Numbered from the stretch's first letter, positions 1 through 8,159 are shown. The stretch: 30,698 nt of DNA from Alphaproteobacteria bacterium UBA2784 (GCA_002352285.1 DEIC01000018.1:2043-32740); one strand, 5' to 3'. The notes: generated by a model not told the origin, from the letters alone. A program made the numbers and translations.

Positions 1-926
1 ATGCGGCCGGCATCTTCATCCAGCACGACCTTGGAAACTTCGGCAGGCGCCAGCGCGTTCACGATGAACGTGGCCGCATCCGGCGACCACTGGATGATGT
101 CGATCTTCTCGCCCTGCAATTCGGTCACAACCGCCTGGACGCGCGCGCCGCGCATGCCGACGCACGCGCCCACCGGATCAATCGAGCTGTCACGCGACAG
201 CACCGCGATTTTCGCGCGGCTGCCCGGATCGCGCGCCACGGCCTTCACCTCGATGATGCCGTCATAGATTTCCGGCACTTCCTGCGCAAACAGGCGCGCC
301 ATGAACTGGGGATGCGTGCGCGACAGGAAAATCTGCGGACCGCGTGCTTCGCGGCGCACGTCAAACACATAGGCGCGGATGCGGTCGCCCGCGCGGAAGC
401 TTTCGCGCGGCAGAACGTCATCGCGGCGCACGATGCCCTCGGCGCGACCCAGATCGACAATCACATTGCCATATTCGGCGCGCTTGACGACGCCATGCAC
501 GATCTCGCCGATGCGGTCTTTATACTCGTCATACTGGCGATCGCGCTCGGCATCGCGCACTTTCTGCGTGATGACCTGCTTGGCGGTCTGGGCGGCGATG
601 CGGCCATAGTCGATGGGTGGCAGCTGATCGAGAATCTGGTCGCCCGCTTGAGCTGCCGGATTGCGGCGCTTGGCGTCCTCAACCGAAATCTGGGTTGAAT
701 CGTTTTCAACCAGATCAACAACCGACAGCACGCGATGCAGGCGCGTTTCGCCGGTCTTGGGGTCGATCTCCGCCTGGATTTCCGATGACGCGCCATAACG
801 CGAGCGCGCGGCCTTCGCCATCGCCTCTTCCATGGCGGCGATCACGATGCGGCGGTCGATCGACTTTTCGCGCGCAACCGCATCCGCGATTTGCAGAAGT
901 TCCAGCTTGTTGGCACTGACGGCCAT
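1..926 (-). CDS. nusA: Transcription termination/antitermination factor NusA (N-terminal part, cut by window edge)
   Basis: NusA binds RNA polymerase and modulates pausing, termination and antitermination. The visible 308 residues begin MAVSANKLELLQIADAVARE. They contain the N-terminal polymerase-binding domain (about 1-130), an S1 RNA-binding domain (about 135-200, with GEIVHGVVKRAEYGNVIVDLG) and the start of the first KH domain (SIDPVGACVGMRGARVQAV). The C-terminal part lies outside the window. The ATG at 926 is preceded by an AGGAGAG ribosome binding site. The gene starts 12 bases after rimP ends, so the two are co-transcribed. Because NusA itself affects termination, the terminator in the rimP leader upstream suggests possible feedback, which is inference. 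Confidence 0.97.
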   Translation of the reverse strand, partial: MAVSANKLELLQIADAVAREKSIDRRIVIAAMEEAMAKAARSRYGASSEIQAEIDPKTGETRLHRVLSVVDLVENDSTQISVEDAKRRNPAAQAGDQILDQLPPIDYGRIAAQTAKQVITQKVRDAERDRQYDEYKDRIGEIVHGVVKRAEYGNVIVDLGRAEGIVRRDDVLPRESFRAGDRIRAYVFDVRREARGPQIFLSRTHPQFMARLFAQEVPEIYDGIIEVKAVARDPGSRAKIAVLSRDSSIDPVGACVGMRGARVQAVVTELQGEKIDIIQWSPDAATFIVNALAPAEVSKVVLDEDAGR

Positions 927-938
927 GGCACGCTCTCC

Positions 939-1466
939 TCAGCTCTTTTGAGGTTCGGGGTGAAGATTCAAATTGCGGCGCGCAAGGCTTTCCGCGACCA
1001 GACGGTCGGTCAGCACAAGCCGCGCTTCGGTAATGGAAGAAAAGGGCAGGGTGAATTCCTGTGGCGCGCCCGGCTTGCCGGTATCCAGCGTCACGCTGTC
1101 ACCATCGGCGCGCGCAATGATGCCTTTGAAACGGCGGCGGCCATCCAGCGGCGGCTCGACTTCGATTTTCGCCTCATGGCCCTGATAGGCGGCAAAGTCG
1201 TGCGGGCGTGTCAGCGGCCGGTCAATGCCGGGGGACGAGACCTCCAGCGTGTACTCGCCCGAGATCGGGTCTTTCTCGTCCAGCACGGCAGAGATCGCGC
1301 GCGACAGCGCGGCGCAATCATCGACATCCATTGTGCCATCGGGGCGCTCGGCCATGATCTGCAGGGTCGCGCGCCTGCCGCCGGTAAAGCGCACGCGCAC
1401 GAGCTCATAGCCAAGGCGCTTGGCCTCAGGCGCGATCAGACGGGTGATGCTGGCGGCATCCGCCAT
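939..1466 (-). CDS. rimP: Ribosome maturation factor RimP
   Basis: RimP assists late maturation of the 30S subunit. The 175-residue protein shows the family layout: an N-terminal alpha/beta domain (ITRLIAPEAKRLGYELVRVR), the conserved LEVSSPGIDRPL segment near the middle, and a C-terminal Sm-like fold. I chose the ATG at 1466 because the family starts at this point. A longer frame opens at 1514, but that start lies inside the terminator hairpin before the gene. No strong ribosome binding site is visible. rimP follows trmB after 103 bases and precedes nusA by 12, as in many bacteria. Confidence 0.95.
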   Translation of the reverse strand: MADAASITRLIAPEAKRLGYELVRVRFTGGRRATLQIMAERPDGTMDVDDCAALSRAISAVLDEKDPISGEYTLEVSSPGIDRPLTRPHDFAAYQGHEAKIEVEPPLDGRRRFKGIIARADGDSVTLDTGKPGAPQEFTLPFSSITEARLVLTDRLVAESLARRNLNLHPEPQKS

Positions 1467-1485
1467 GGAATGGGCACCGGATAAC

Positions 1486-1515
1486 AAAAAAGGCGGCCCC
1501 GTTTCCGGCGCCACC
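1486..1515 (-). terminator. Intrinsic terminator in the trmB-rimP gap (possible rimP-nusA attenuator)
   Basis: Read on the minus strand, GGTGGC (1515-1510) pairs with GCCGCC (1497-1492), with one G-U pair. A G-G mismatch follows, then CCG (1508-1506) pairs with CGG (1501-1499), closed by a GAAA tetraloop. Six T residues (1491-1486) follow directly. This is a textbook intrinsic terminator. It ends 19 bases before the rimP start, so it can end metK-trmB transcripts or act as an attenuator of rimP-nusA. Confidence 0.8.
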
Positions 1516-1570
1516 TGATCGGACGATCAAGTTGTAGTGGCGGCTATCTAGCCGCTTGGGCCCGCCTTTT
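1486..1570 (-). promoter_or_regulatory. Structured rimP leader with competing pairings
   Basis: The segment starting at the trmB stop codon (AAAAGGCGG at 1570-1562, then G, then CCC) can pair with 1500-1488, the 3' arm and T tract of the terminator: 12 of 13 positions match. That pairing excludes the local terminator hairpin. Between the arms lie two more hairpins. GCGGCTA (1555-1549) pairs with TAGCCGC (1546-1540). ACTTGATC (1532-1525) pairs with GATCAGGT (1520-1513) with one G-U pair, and this second one shares bases with the terminator's 5' arm. The pairings are read from sequence; the switching role is inference. Confidence 0.5.
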
Positions 1571-2259
1571 CAAGCACCTTTGCACTCAAATTGCAGATAA
1601 ACGGGCTTTCGCCCCGCAGCCAACGCCTTGGCCTCATAGCGGGTCTCAACCCAGCCTTCGGGCCGGATTTTCCAGTCCGATGATGCGCTTGCCAGAAAGT
1701 CGAAATGCCCTTCCACAGCCGTCTCGATCATCGTCCAGCGCGCGTAATCCATAATGTCGGTGGCAACAATCAGCGTGCCGCCCGGCCGCATGATGCGGGC
1801 AAGGGCCGCAAGGTTCTCGCGGCCGATAAAGCGGCGCTTGTGATGGCGCGTCTTGGGCCAGGGATCGGGAAAGAGAACAAAGACCGCATCGACGGAGGCT
1901 GGCGAAAGCCGGTCAATCACATCGCGCGCGTCATCGGCATGGATGCGCACGTTGGAAAGATTTTGTGCTTTGACTTCAGCCGCCAGTCTGACGACGCCAT
2001 TGATGAAGGGCTCACAGCCGATGAAAAGCGTTTTGGGATCGCGGGCGGCGCGTGCGGCAAGATTTTCACCACCGCCAAAGCCGACCTCAAGCACCAGCCG
2101 GCTGGCTGCGGGCATCAGCGCGCGCGGATCAAGGCTCCCGCTTGCCGGCAGGCTGATGGCGGGAAGAAATTCCTCAACCAGCGTTTTCTGCGACGGCTTG
2201 AGACGGTGACCGCTGCGCCGCCCGTAAAGGATGCGGCGGTTCTTCAGCTCCCCGCTCAC
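1570..2259 (-). CDS. trmB: tRNA (guanine-N7-)-methyltransferase TrmB
   Basis: TrmB methylates N7 of G46 in the variable loop of tRNA using S-adenosylmethionine. The 229-residue protein has the SAM-binding motif LEVGFGGGE (57-65) and the family signature FPDPWPKTRHHKRR (130-143), plus a late VETRYEAKA segment. The start is a GTG at 2259. metK ends 10 bases upstream, so the methyl-donor synthase and a user of that donor share a transcript. The stop codon at 1572-1570 forms the first bases of the structured rimP leader. Confidence 0.95.
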   Translation of the reverse strand: MSGELKNRRILYGRRSGHRLKPSQKTLVEEFLPAISLPASGSLDPRALMPAASRLVLEVGFGGGENLAARAARDPKTLFIGCEPFINGVVRLAAEVKAQNLSNVRIHADDARDVIDRLSPASVDAVFVLFPDPWPKTRHHKRRFIGRENLAALARIMRPGGTLIVATDIMDYARWTMIETAVEGHFDFLASASSDWKIRPEGWVETRYEAKALAAGRKPVYLQFECKGA

Positions 2260-2269
2260 CGTCTGCGTC

Positions 2270-3460
2270 TCACAGCGCCTTTTTCAGTGCGCCCGCCAGA
2301 TCCGTCTTTTCCCACGAGAACCCGCCATCATTATCCGGCGTGCGCCCGAAATGGCCATAGGCAGAGGTGCGCGCATAGATGGGCTTGTTGAGCGAAAGCG
2401 TCTCGCGGATGGCGCGTGGCGTCAGGCCGCCCATCATTTCGGGCAGAAGCTTTTCAAGCTTCGCCTCATCAACTTCACCCTGCCCATGCAGATCGACATA
2501 GAATGACAGGGGCTTGGCAACACCGATCGCATAGGAAATCTGGATCGTGCACTTGGGCGAAATGCCCGCGGCCACAACGTTCTTGGCGAGGTAGCGGCAG
2601 GCATAGGCAGCCGAGCGGTCAACCTTGGTCGGATCCTTGCCCGAGAACGCGCCGCCGCCATGAGGCGCTGCGCCGCCATAGGTGTCGACGATGATCTTGC
2701 GGCCCGTCAGGCCACAGTCGCCATCCGGTCCGCCGATGACGAAATTGCCGGTGGGGTTGACGAACCACTCGGTTTCCTTTGTCACAAGACCGGGCGGAAA
2801 TACGGCTTCAACATAAGGCCGCGTCAGCGCCATCACATCGGCGGGCGTCAGACCCTCGCGATGCTGTGTTGAGAGCACGATTTTCAGAACGCGCACCGGC
2901 TTGCCGTTTTCATAGGCCAGTGTCACCTGGCTTTTGGCATCCGGTTCAAGTTCGGGGCGCGCACCCGAATGGCGCGCCTTGGCCAGCGATTGCAGGATGT
3001 TGTGCGAATATTGCAGGGTGGCCGGCATCATCTCGGGCGTTTCATTGGTGGCATAGCCGAACATGATGCCCTGATCGCCCGCGCCCACCTCTTTGTCGCC
3101 TTCAAGATCAACGCCCTGCGCAATGTGCTCGGACTGGCCGTGCAGCAGCACTTCGATATTGGCGTTGGCGAAGTGGAAACCCTCCTGCGCATAGCCGATA
3201 TCCTTGATCGCCTTGCGCGCAACGTCGATGACGTCAGAGCGCGTGATGCTGGCGGGTCCGCGCGTTTCACCCGCGATGACGACGCGGTTGGTGGTGGCCA
3301 GCGTTTCGCACGCCACGCGCACGCGGCGCGCATCCATGCCTTCCTGCGCAGCACGGCGGAAGAAGAGATCGACGACCTCATCCGAAATGCGGTCACACAC
3401 CTTGTCGGGGTGGCCTTCGGAAACGGACTCGCTGGTGAAGATAAAGGAAGACCGCGCCAC
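2270..3460 (-). CDS. metK: S-adenosylmethionine synthetase MetK
   Basis: MetK makes S-adenosylmethionine from ATP and methionine. The 396-residue protein has the N-terminal FTSESVSEGHPDK motif (GHPDK at 16-20), the ATP-binding GAGDQG motif (126-131) and the late GGGAFSGKDPTKVDRSA segment, and is of normal length. I chose the GTG at 3460, giving MARSSFIFTSES, because a GGGAG ribosome binding site lies 8 bases upstream and family members begin there; the frame is open further to a TTG at 3490. A terminator and a promoter-like site separate it from the XRE gene, so metK probably heads its own transcript with trmB. No recognisable SAM riboswitch was seen on the coding strand. Confidence 0.96.
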   Translation of the reverse strand: MARSSFIFTSESVSEGHPDKVCDRISDEVVDLFFRRAAQEGMDARRVRVACETLATTNRVVIAGETRGPASITRSDVIDVARKAIKDIGYAQEGFHFANANIEVLLHGQSEHIAQGVDLEGDKEVGAGDQGIMFGYATNETPEMMPATLQYSHNILQSLAKARHSGARPELEPDAKSQVTLAYENGKPVRVLKIVLSTQHREGLTPADVMALTRPYVEAVFPPGLVTKETEWFVNPTGNFVIGGPDGDCGLTGRKIIVDTYGGAAPHGGGAFSGKDPTKVDRSAAYACRYLAKNVVAAGISPKCTIQISYAIGVAKPLSFYVDLHGQGEVDEAKLEKLLPEMMGGLTPRAIRETLSLNKPIYARTSAYGHFGRTPDNDGGFSWEKTDLAGALKKAL

Positions 3461-3499
3461 GCTCTGCACTCCCGCGCTGGTTAATCGCAATGGCGGCGG

Positions 3500-3527
3500 G
3501 TTTTAGGCCATTTTGCCCGGCGGTCAA
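3500..3527 (-). promoter_or_regulatory. Candidate sigma-70 promoter for metK
   Basis: TTGACC (3527-3522) is followed after 16 bases by TAAAAC (3505-3500). It lies just downstream of the xre terminator and about 40 bases before the metK start. The -35 matches the general consensus at 5 of 6 positions and the -10 at 4 of 6. Transcription starting near 3493 would leave a leader of about 33 bases, too short for a typical riboswitch. Confidence 0.5.
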
Positions 3528-3528
3528 G

Positions 3529-3568
3529 AAAAAGCGGCAACCGGCGGTTGCGCGCCGGTATCCCGCTT
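3529..3568 (-). terminator. Intrinsic terminator after the XRE regulator
   Basis: On the minus strand an outer stem AAGCGG (3568-3563) pairs with CCGCTT. An inner stem ACCGGCG pairs with CGCCGGT around a CGCAAC loop. A run of five T residues (3533-3529) overlaps the end of the outer stem. It starts about 18 bases after the xre stop codon and marks the end of the upstream transcript. Confidence 0.8.
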
Positions 3569-3585
3569 CCATTGGCGTGACCTGA

Positions 3586-4005
3586 CTAGTCGTCCTGCCC
3601 GGCGATCTCGACAACAAGATCAAGGATGCGGCGGCGCAGCTTCTGGTCGCTGATGCGCGTGAAGGCACGATTGAGCTGCATGCCCTCGGGCGTCGACAGA
3701 AACGCGATCAAATTCTCTGTCTTTTCGCCCGCATCCTCGGCAAAGCCGCGGAGGCCCTTTTTCGGAAGATCGGCTTGCGACAGATCTTCAAAGAAAAAGG
3801 AAACCGGCACACTGAGGATCTGTGCAATGTGGAAGAGGCGGCTTGCACCGATGCGGTTCGCGCCCTTCTCGTATTTCTGCACCTGCTGGAATGTGAGGCC
3901 CAGCGTCTCGCCAAGCTTCTCCTGGCTCATGCCAATCAGCATTCGGCGCAGACGCATCCGCGCACCGACATGCACGTCTATATTGTTCGTCGATTTTTTC
4001 GCCAC
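3586..4005 (-). CDS. XRE-family (Cro/CI-type) transcriptional regulator
   Basis: This is a 139-residue DNA-binding protein. A single helix-turn-helix domain spans about 12-68, with MSQEKLGETLGLTFQQVQKYEKG as the recognition region and the hydrophobic VPVSFFFEDL closing the domain. The C-terminal half has no catalytic motif and probably serves dimerisation. The start is a GTG at 4005 without a strong ribosome binding site. The gene sits 39 bases after lnt and before the metK promoter, a position it keeps in many alphaproteobacteria. Its targets cannot be read from the sequence; metK next door or its own promoter are candidates only. Confidence 0.88.
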   Translation of the reverse strand: MAKKSTNNIDVHVGARMRLRRMLIGMSQEKLGETLGLTFQQVQKYEKGANRIGASRLFHIAQILSVPVSFFFEDLSQADLPKKGLRGFAEDAGEKTENLIAFLSTPEGMQLNRAFTRISDQKLRRRILDLVVEIAGQDD

Positions 4006-4044
4006 GAAACCAGTCTTGCAGTTGCGGTGATGTGCCCGAACGTC

Positions 4045-5742
4045 TCACGCGCGATCCGCACGAAGCGGATACAAATCCCACATAGGGCTGTGCAAAGCGC
4101 GGGTCAATGGCTGCGTTGCAAATGAACTCAATCTGACTTGCGCATTATTTTTGTTGTGCGTGCGCACAAACACCGGATGCGCGGAAGCCCTGATAAACAC
4201 TGCCAGAATGAACAAAAGGATGAATACGGAGCGTCCTGCAACCATAAAGAGAGTGCCAGAAAGTGATGCAGGCAACGATACGTCAATCGCGCCTTCGCTG
4301 CCGTAAGGCAAACGTGACAATATACGGCCATAAGGATCAATCAGTGCAGACACGCCCGTGTTTGCCGCACGCACAATCGGCAAACCCTCTTCGACAGCGC
4401 GAAGACGCGCTTGCGCAAGATGCTGTTGCGGTCCGATCGTATCACCGAACCAGCTGTCATCGGTGACATTAACCAGAAATGCGGGACGCAGCGCATCATC
4501 CGCCACCTCCGCAGGGAAGATGACTTCATAGCAGATGAGCGGCCCCATCGGCGGCGCGCCGGGAACCGTCAATGTCGCAACACCCGGACCTTCGGAAAAA
4601 TTTCCGCCGCCGCCTATGATCTTTGTCAGACCAAGCGCCTCGAGCAGGCCTGACAGGGGCAAATACTCGCCAAACGGCACCAGATGCGCCTTGTCATAGG
4701 TCGCAAGGATGCGCCCATCGCGGATCACATGGAATGAATTGAAGAACCGTTCGCCCGATGCGTCTTCCTCAACGCGCGCCGCGCCCGTCATCAGAACGAT
4801 ATCGCCCAGAAGATCCTTGATGACGGCGAGCGCATCGTCCGAGCGGTCAAGCAGAAAGGGCGGCGCAGCCTCCGGCCACACCACATGGGTGATGCCCGCT
4901 TCGCGCACATCGAGGAGCGGCGCAATCAGGCGGCGCCAGTTGCGCTGGCGGAGTTCCGGCACATATTTTTCGGCCTGCGGCACATTGGGCTGGATGATGC
5001 GGATGCGCACGCCATCAACCCAGTCCTCCCCAGCGGGCAGGCGGAGCGCACCGAAAATCATCAGCGCGCCAAGTGCAACGAGCGAGAGCGAAGGCAGCAT
5101 CACCCGCGCGCGCATCGCCGCATTATCGGCAAGTGTTGCGACGCTTGCGCCCATCACCAGCACGATGAGATTAAGTCCATAGGCGCCGAACAGCGACGCC
5201 GACTGAATGAGGAAAATGTTCTCGGAGAAAATCTGCCCCGGCATGTTCCACGGGAAGCCGGTCAGGACATGGCCGCGCATGAACTCGATCAGCGAGAACG
5301 CTGCGGCAAACCAGATGATGCGCCGCCAGCCATCAACCCGGAACCGCCGCGCCAGAAGAAACGCAAGCCCGGTAAAAAGCCCAAGGCCCGCCGGCAGGAT
5401 CGTCATGGCAAAGGGCATGATCCAGCCATGGGTCTCGGCATCGACCAGAAACGAATTGCCGATCCAGTAGAGACCCGAAATGAAACTGCCAAAGCCGAAC
5501 GCCCAGCCAATTGCAAAGGCGGCGCGCAACGGCCGGGGCGCGCGCAATGTTGAATCGAGAAGAAGAATGCAGACGGGCCACACCAGAAACATCAGCGGCC
5601 AGAGCCCGAAGGGCGCCTGCATCAGCGTGGCCAGAACGCCTGCGATCAGCGCCACCAGCATGGCTGGCTTGAGGCGAAGCTGACTGACGCGCTGCGCAAG
5701 CCCCTGCGCGCCTGATCGCGTGCGGGAAAAGAAGTCTTTCAT
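4045..5742 (-). CDS. lnt: Apolipoprotein N-acyltransferase Lnt
   Basis: Lnt adds the third acyl chain to lipoproteins at the periplasmic face of the inner membrane. The 565-residue protein has several membrane segments in its first 230 residues, then a nitrilase-like domain with the expected triad: E291 in WPEAAPPF, K351 in DKAHLVPFGEYLP and C404 in LICYEVIFP. A last membrane segment is at about 500-518. After it comes a polar tail of about 45 residues with no features I recognise, so the protein is somewhat long for the family. The ATG at 5742 overlaps the corC stop by four bases. The DNA under the tail is less GC-rich and holds a promoter-like site for the XRE gene. Confidence 0.95.
   Translation of the reverse strand: MKDFFSRTRSGAQGLAQRVSQLRLKPAMLVALIAGVLATLMQAPFGLWPLMFLVWPVCILLLDSTLRAPRPLRAAFAIGWAFGFGSFISGLYWIGNSFLVDAETHGWIMPFAMTILPAGLGLFTGLAFLLARRFRVDGWRRIIWFAAAFSLIEFMRGHVLTGFPWNMPGQIFSENIFLIQSASLFGAYGLNLIVLVMGASVATLADNAAMRARVMLPSLSLVALGALMIFGALRLPAGEDWVDGVRIRIIQPNVPQAEKYVPELRQRNWRRLIAPLLDVREAGITHVVWPEAAPPFLLDRSDDALAVIKDLLGDIVLMTGAARVEEDASGERFFNSFHVIRDGRILATYDKAHLVPFGEYLPLSGLLEALGLTKIIGGGGNFSEGPGVATLTVPGAPPMGPLICYEVIFPAEVADDALRPAFLVNVTDDSWFGDTIGPQQHLAQARLRAVEEGLPIVRAANTGVSALIDPYGRILSRLPYGSEGAIDVSLPASLSGTLFMVAGRSVFILLFILAVFIRASAHPVFVRTHNKNNAQVRLSSFATQPLTRALHSPMWDLYPLRADRA
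4079..4107 (-). promoter_or_regulatory. Candidate promoter for the XRE gene inside the lnt 3' end
   Basis: TTGACC (4107-4102) is followed after 17 bases by TATGTG (4084-4079). The site lies within the last codons of lnt, about 75 bases before the XRE start. A six-base-pair hairpin, ATCCGC with GCGGAT (4070-4054), follows at the expected start of the transcript. The -35 is good and the -10 weak. Confidence 0.3.
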
Positions 5743-6677
5743 GTGCCCGATAGAGGCGCCGCTGCGCGCCTGATGCGCAGCCGCTTGATGCGGCGCGGAT
5801 CGGCGTCGATCACTTCAAACTCGACGCCACTCTCATGCGCGATGACTTCGCCGCGCTGGGGCAGGCGGCCCGCAAGTTTGGCCACAAGTCCGCCCAGCGT
5901 GTCGTGCTCTTCGCGCTCCTCCTGCGTCGCCAGTTCAACGCCCGCAGCCTTTTCAAGGTCTTCCACCGGCACGCGCGCATCGGCTTCAAAGCCGCCGGGG
6001 ATGGGCTTTAACTCTGCCTCTTCATCCGTATCGTGCTCATCGTCGATCTCGCCGACGATCTGCTCCACCAGATCTTCGATGGAAAGAAGCCCGTCTGTGC
6101 CGCCATACTCGTCGATCACCAGCGCCAGATGGATGCGGGTCGCCTGCATTTTCAGAAGCAGGTCCTGGGCCGGCATCGAAGGCGGCACAAACAGCACGTC
6201 ACGCTTGATGCGCTGGAGCGAGAAGGGTTGTGGCTCGCGCCCCGGCATCAGATAGCCGATGACATCCTTGATGTGGACCATGCCGATGGGTTCATCCAGC
6301 GTGTCCTTATAGACGGGCAGGCGCGAATGCTGTGCTTCAAAAAAGACTGCCGCCGTTTCGGCAAGGCTGGCGCTGTCTTCCAGACCGATGATATCGGCGC
6401 GCGGCACCATCAGGTCGGCAACTGTCAGCTCGCCAAACTTGAGAAGGTTCTGGAGCATCGCGCGCTCCTTCACCGACATTTCTTCGGTCACGCCGCCTTC
6501 GCCAAGAATGTCTTCAATCGAGGCGCGGATGGTCGGCTCGGCCGCCCGCCGCCGCACAAAGGCATTGATGCGCGAGACGATGGAGGAAAGCCGCGCCTTG
6601 CGCGGATTTTCACCAGCCGGTTTCGGGCCGGTTGCATCCGGGGCCTTGGCGCTTCTTTGGCCGCTGTCGTCGCTCAT
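5739..6677 (-). CDS. corC: CBS-domain protein of the CorC/HlyC family
   Basis: The 312-residue soluble protein has a disordered charged N-terminus (about 1-30), a linker, a pair of CBS domains (about 80-205, with VADLMVPRADI and VIDEYGGTDGLLSIEDLVEQIVG) and a C-terminal CorC_HlyC domain (about 220-305). CBS pairs usually bind adenine nucleotides. Family members are associated with magnesium or cobalt efflux or with membrane transporters, and some were named hemolysins; the exact role here is unknown. It overlaps ybeY and lnt by four bases each, so the three are translationally coupled. No membrane segment is visible, unlike the larger DUF21-containing relatives. Confidence 0.9.
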   Translation of the reverse strand: MSDDSGQRSAKAPDATGPKPAGENPRKARLSSIVSRINAFVRRRAAEPTIRASIEDILGEGGVTEEMSVKERAMLQNLLKFGELTVADLMVPRADIIGLEDSASLAETAAVFFEAQHSRLPVYKDTLDEPIGMVHIKDVIGYLMPGREPQPFSLQRIKRDVLFVPPSMPAQDLLLKMQATRIHLALVIDEYGGTDGLLSIEDLVEQIVGEIDDEHDTDEEAELKPIPGGFEADARVPVEDLEKAAGVELATQEEREEHDTLGGLVAKLAGRLPQRGEVIAHESGVEFEVIDADPRRIKRLRIRRAAAPLSGT

Positions 6678-7150
6678 TTCCCAGGTTTCCGCGGCGATCC
6701 GGTCTTGCCGCGCCTTTCAGGCTTCAAGAGGTAAGGGTTGGAAAGGCCCAGACGCAAGAGGATCGCAATCTCCAGCGCCTCCATGCGCGCAGCTTCGGCC
6801 TTTTTCATGTGGTCATGGCCCGAAAGGTGCAAGAGGCCATGGACGGCAAGATGGCTGACATGGGCAAGGATGCTCTTGCCTTGGGCCTCCGCCTCGGCCC
6901 TGACGGTCTCAAAAGCCAGCGCCACATCGCCGCTGCCTGGCGCGCTTTCAAATGAGAGCACATTGGTCGGCTTGTTCTTGCCGCGGAACTGATGATTGAG
7001 CGCACGCAAAGCCGCATCATCGGCAAGCAGGAACGTCACATCGCCCGGCGTCACATGCGGCTGTGCTGCCTTCACTGCCCTGGCGATGGCTGCCCGCACG
7101 CCTTTGACGCGGCGCCACTTTGCCGACGCAAGGATGATCTCAAGCGCCAC
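6674..7150 (-). CDS. ybeY: Endoribonuclease YbeY
   Basis: YbeY is a zinc-dependent RNase needed for 16S rRNA 3' maturation and rRNA quality control. The 158-residue protein carries the metal-binding H-x3-H-x5-H motif (H104, H108, H114 in HGLLHLSGHDH) and the conserved NHQFRGKNKPTNVLSF segment (52-67). I chose the GTG at 7150 because an AGAGG ribosome binding site precedes it by about seven bases. An ATG at 7180 is possible but has no such site. The chosen start overlaps the phoH stop by 11 bases, and the stop overlaps the corC start by four. Confidence 0.93.
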   Translation of the reverse strand: MALEIILASAKWRRVKGVRAAIARAVKAAQPHVTPGDVTFLLADDAALRALNHQFRGKNKPTNVLSFESAPGSGDVALAFETVRAEAEAQGKSILAHVSHLAVHGLLHLSGHDHMKKAEAARMEALEIAILLRLGLSNPYLLKPERRGKTGSPRKPGK

Positions 7151-8159
7151 TATCGCGCCTCTGCTTGCGGGCTTCGTCATGGGCGGCATAGGCGCGCACA
7201 ATGCGCGTCACCAGATGATGGCGCACCACATCAGCCTCGCCGAAAGTGATGATGCCGACATCATCCATGCCCGAAAGGATGATCGCCGCCTCATTCAGGC
7301 CCGAGGGCACATGGCCGGGAAGGTCAGACTGTGTGGGGTCACCCGTGATCACCATGCGCGAATTCTCGCCCAGCCGCGTCAGGAACATGCGCATCTGCAC
7401 GGATGTAGCATTCTGCGCCTCGTCCAGAATGACAAAGGCGTTGGAAAGCGTGCGCCCGCGCATGAAGGCAAGCGGCGCAATCTCCACATCGCCCTGATCC
7501 AGCATCCGCTGAACGTCGGCGCCCGGCATCATGTCATGCAGCGCATCATAGAGCGGCTGAAGATAGGGATCGACCTTCTCGCGCAGATCACCCGGCAGGA
7601 ACCCCAGCTTCTCGCCCGCCTCAACAGCCGGGCGCGACAGCACGATGCGCTCCACGATGCCGCGCGAGAAGAACGAGGCGGCCATGGCAACCGCAAGGTA
7701 AGTCTTGCCCGTGCCCGCCGGGCCAAGGCCGAGCGTCAACTCGTGCTTTTCAAGGGCGGCAAGATAGGCTGCCTGCGCGCGCGTGCGGGCGCGCACGATG
7801 CGGCGCGGCGTACGCACGGTGCCCGGCTGCATTTTGCCGCCGCCATCCTCGCCAAACCTGATTTCGGAATCGACATCGGCCTGCGTCAGATCACCGTCGG
7901 CGCGCGCATAAAGCGTCTCCAGCACCAGACGCGCCTGGCCAACGCCATCCGCATCACCCGTCACCGACAATTCATTGCCGCGCCGCGCGATGTGGACGCT
8001 GAGTTTCTGTTCGATGCGCGCCAGATGGCGGTCATGCTCACCCACCAGATTGCGCAGACGCGCATTGTCGGCGAAGGAAAGCACAGCGCCCGCCTGCGCC
8101 TTGCGGGACGCGCGTTTGGGCGTGCCCTGCGGCTCAGGCCGCGCTTTGCGTGATGTCAT
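7140..8159 (-). CDS. phoH: PhoH-family ATPase
   Basis: The 339-residue protein has a divergent N-terminal KH-like region (about 25-90) and a C-terminal P-loop ATPase domain. Walker A is GPAGTGKT (146-153), Walker B is FVILDEAQNA (241-250), and a conserved ITGDPTQSDLP segment follows. PhoH proteins are linked to RNA metabolism and are usually found beside ybeY, as here; the precise activity is not settled. The chosen ATG at 8159 lies inside the end of miaB (26-base overlap). A GTG 75 bases further in is a possible alternative. Confidence 0.93.
   Translation of the reverse strand: MTSRKARPEPQGTPKRASRKAQAGAVLSFADNARLRNLVGEHDRHLARIEQKLSVHIARRGNELSVTGDADGVGQARLVLETLYARADGDLTQADVDSEIRFGEDGGGKMQPGTVRTPRRIVRARTRAQAAYLAALEKHELTLGLGPAGTGKTYLAVAMAASFFSRGIVERIVLSRPAVEAGEKLGFLPGDLREKVDPYLQPLYDALHDMMPGADVQRMLDQGDVEIAPLAFMRGRTLSNAFVILDEAQNATSVQMRMFLTRLGENSRMVITGDPTQSDLPGHVPSGLNEAAIILSGMDDVGIITFGEADVVRHHLVTRIVRAYAAHDEARKQRRDSGA

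Noticed and set aside
891..1484. 197-codon plus-strand frame opposite rimP
   Set aside because: It is antisense to a well-supported gene, low in recognisable features, and reads as a shadow of the rimP codon pattern.
3482..3488. TTAACC half-site of the CtrA type near metK
   Set aside because: Only a single half-site is present; the second half at the normal spacing is missing.
3561..3585. Segment resembling part of a SAM/SAH riboswitch
   Set aside because: The resemblance (GCTTCC and GGCGTGACC) is on the plus strand, opposite to metK, and lacks the upstream pairing partner.
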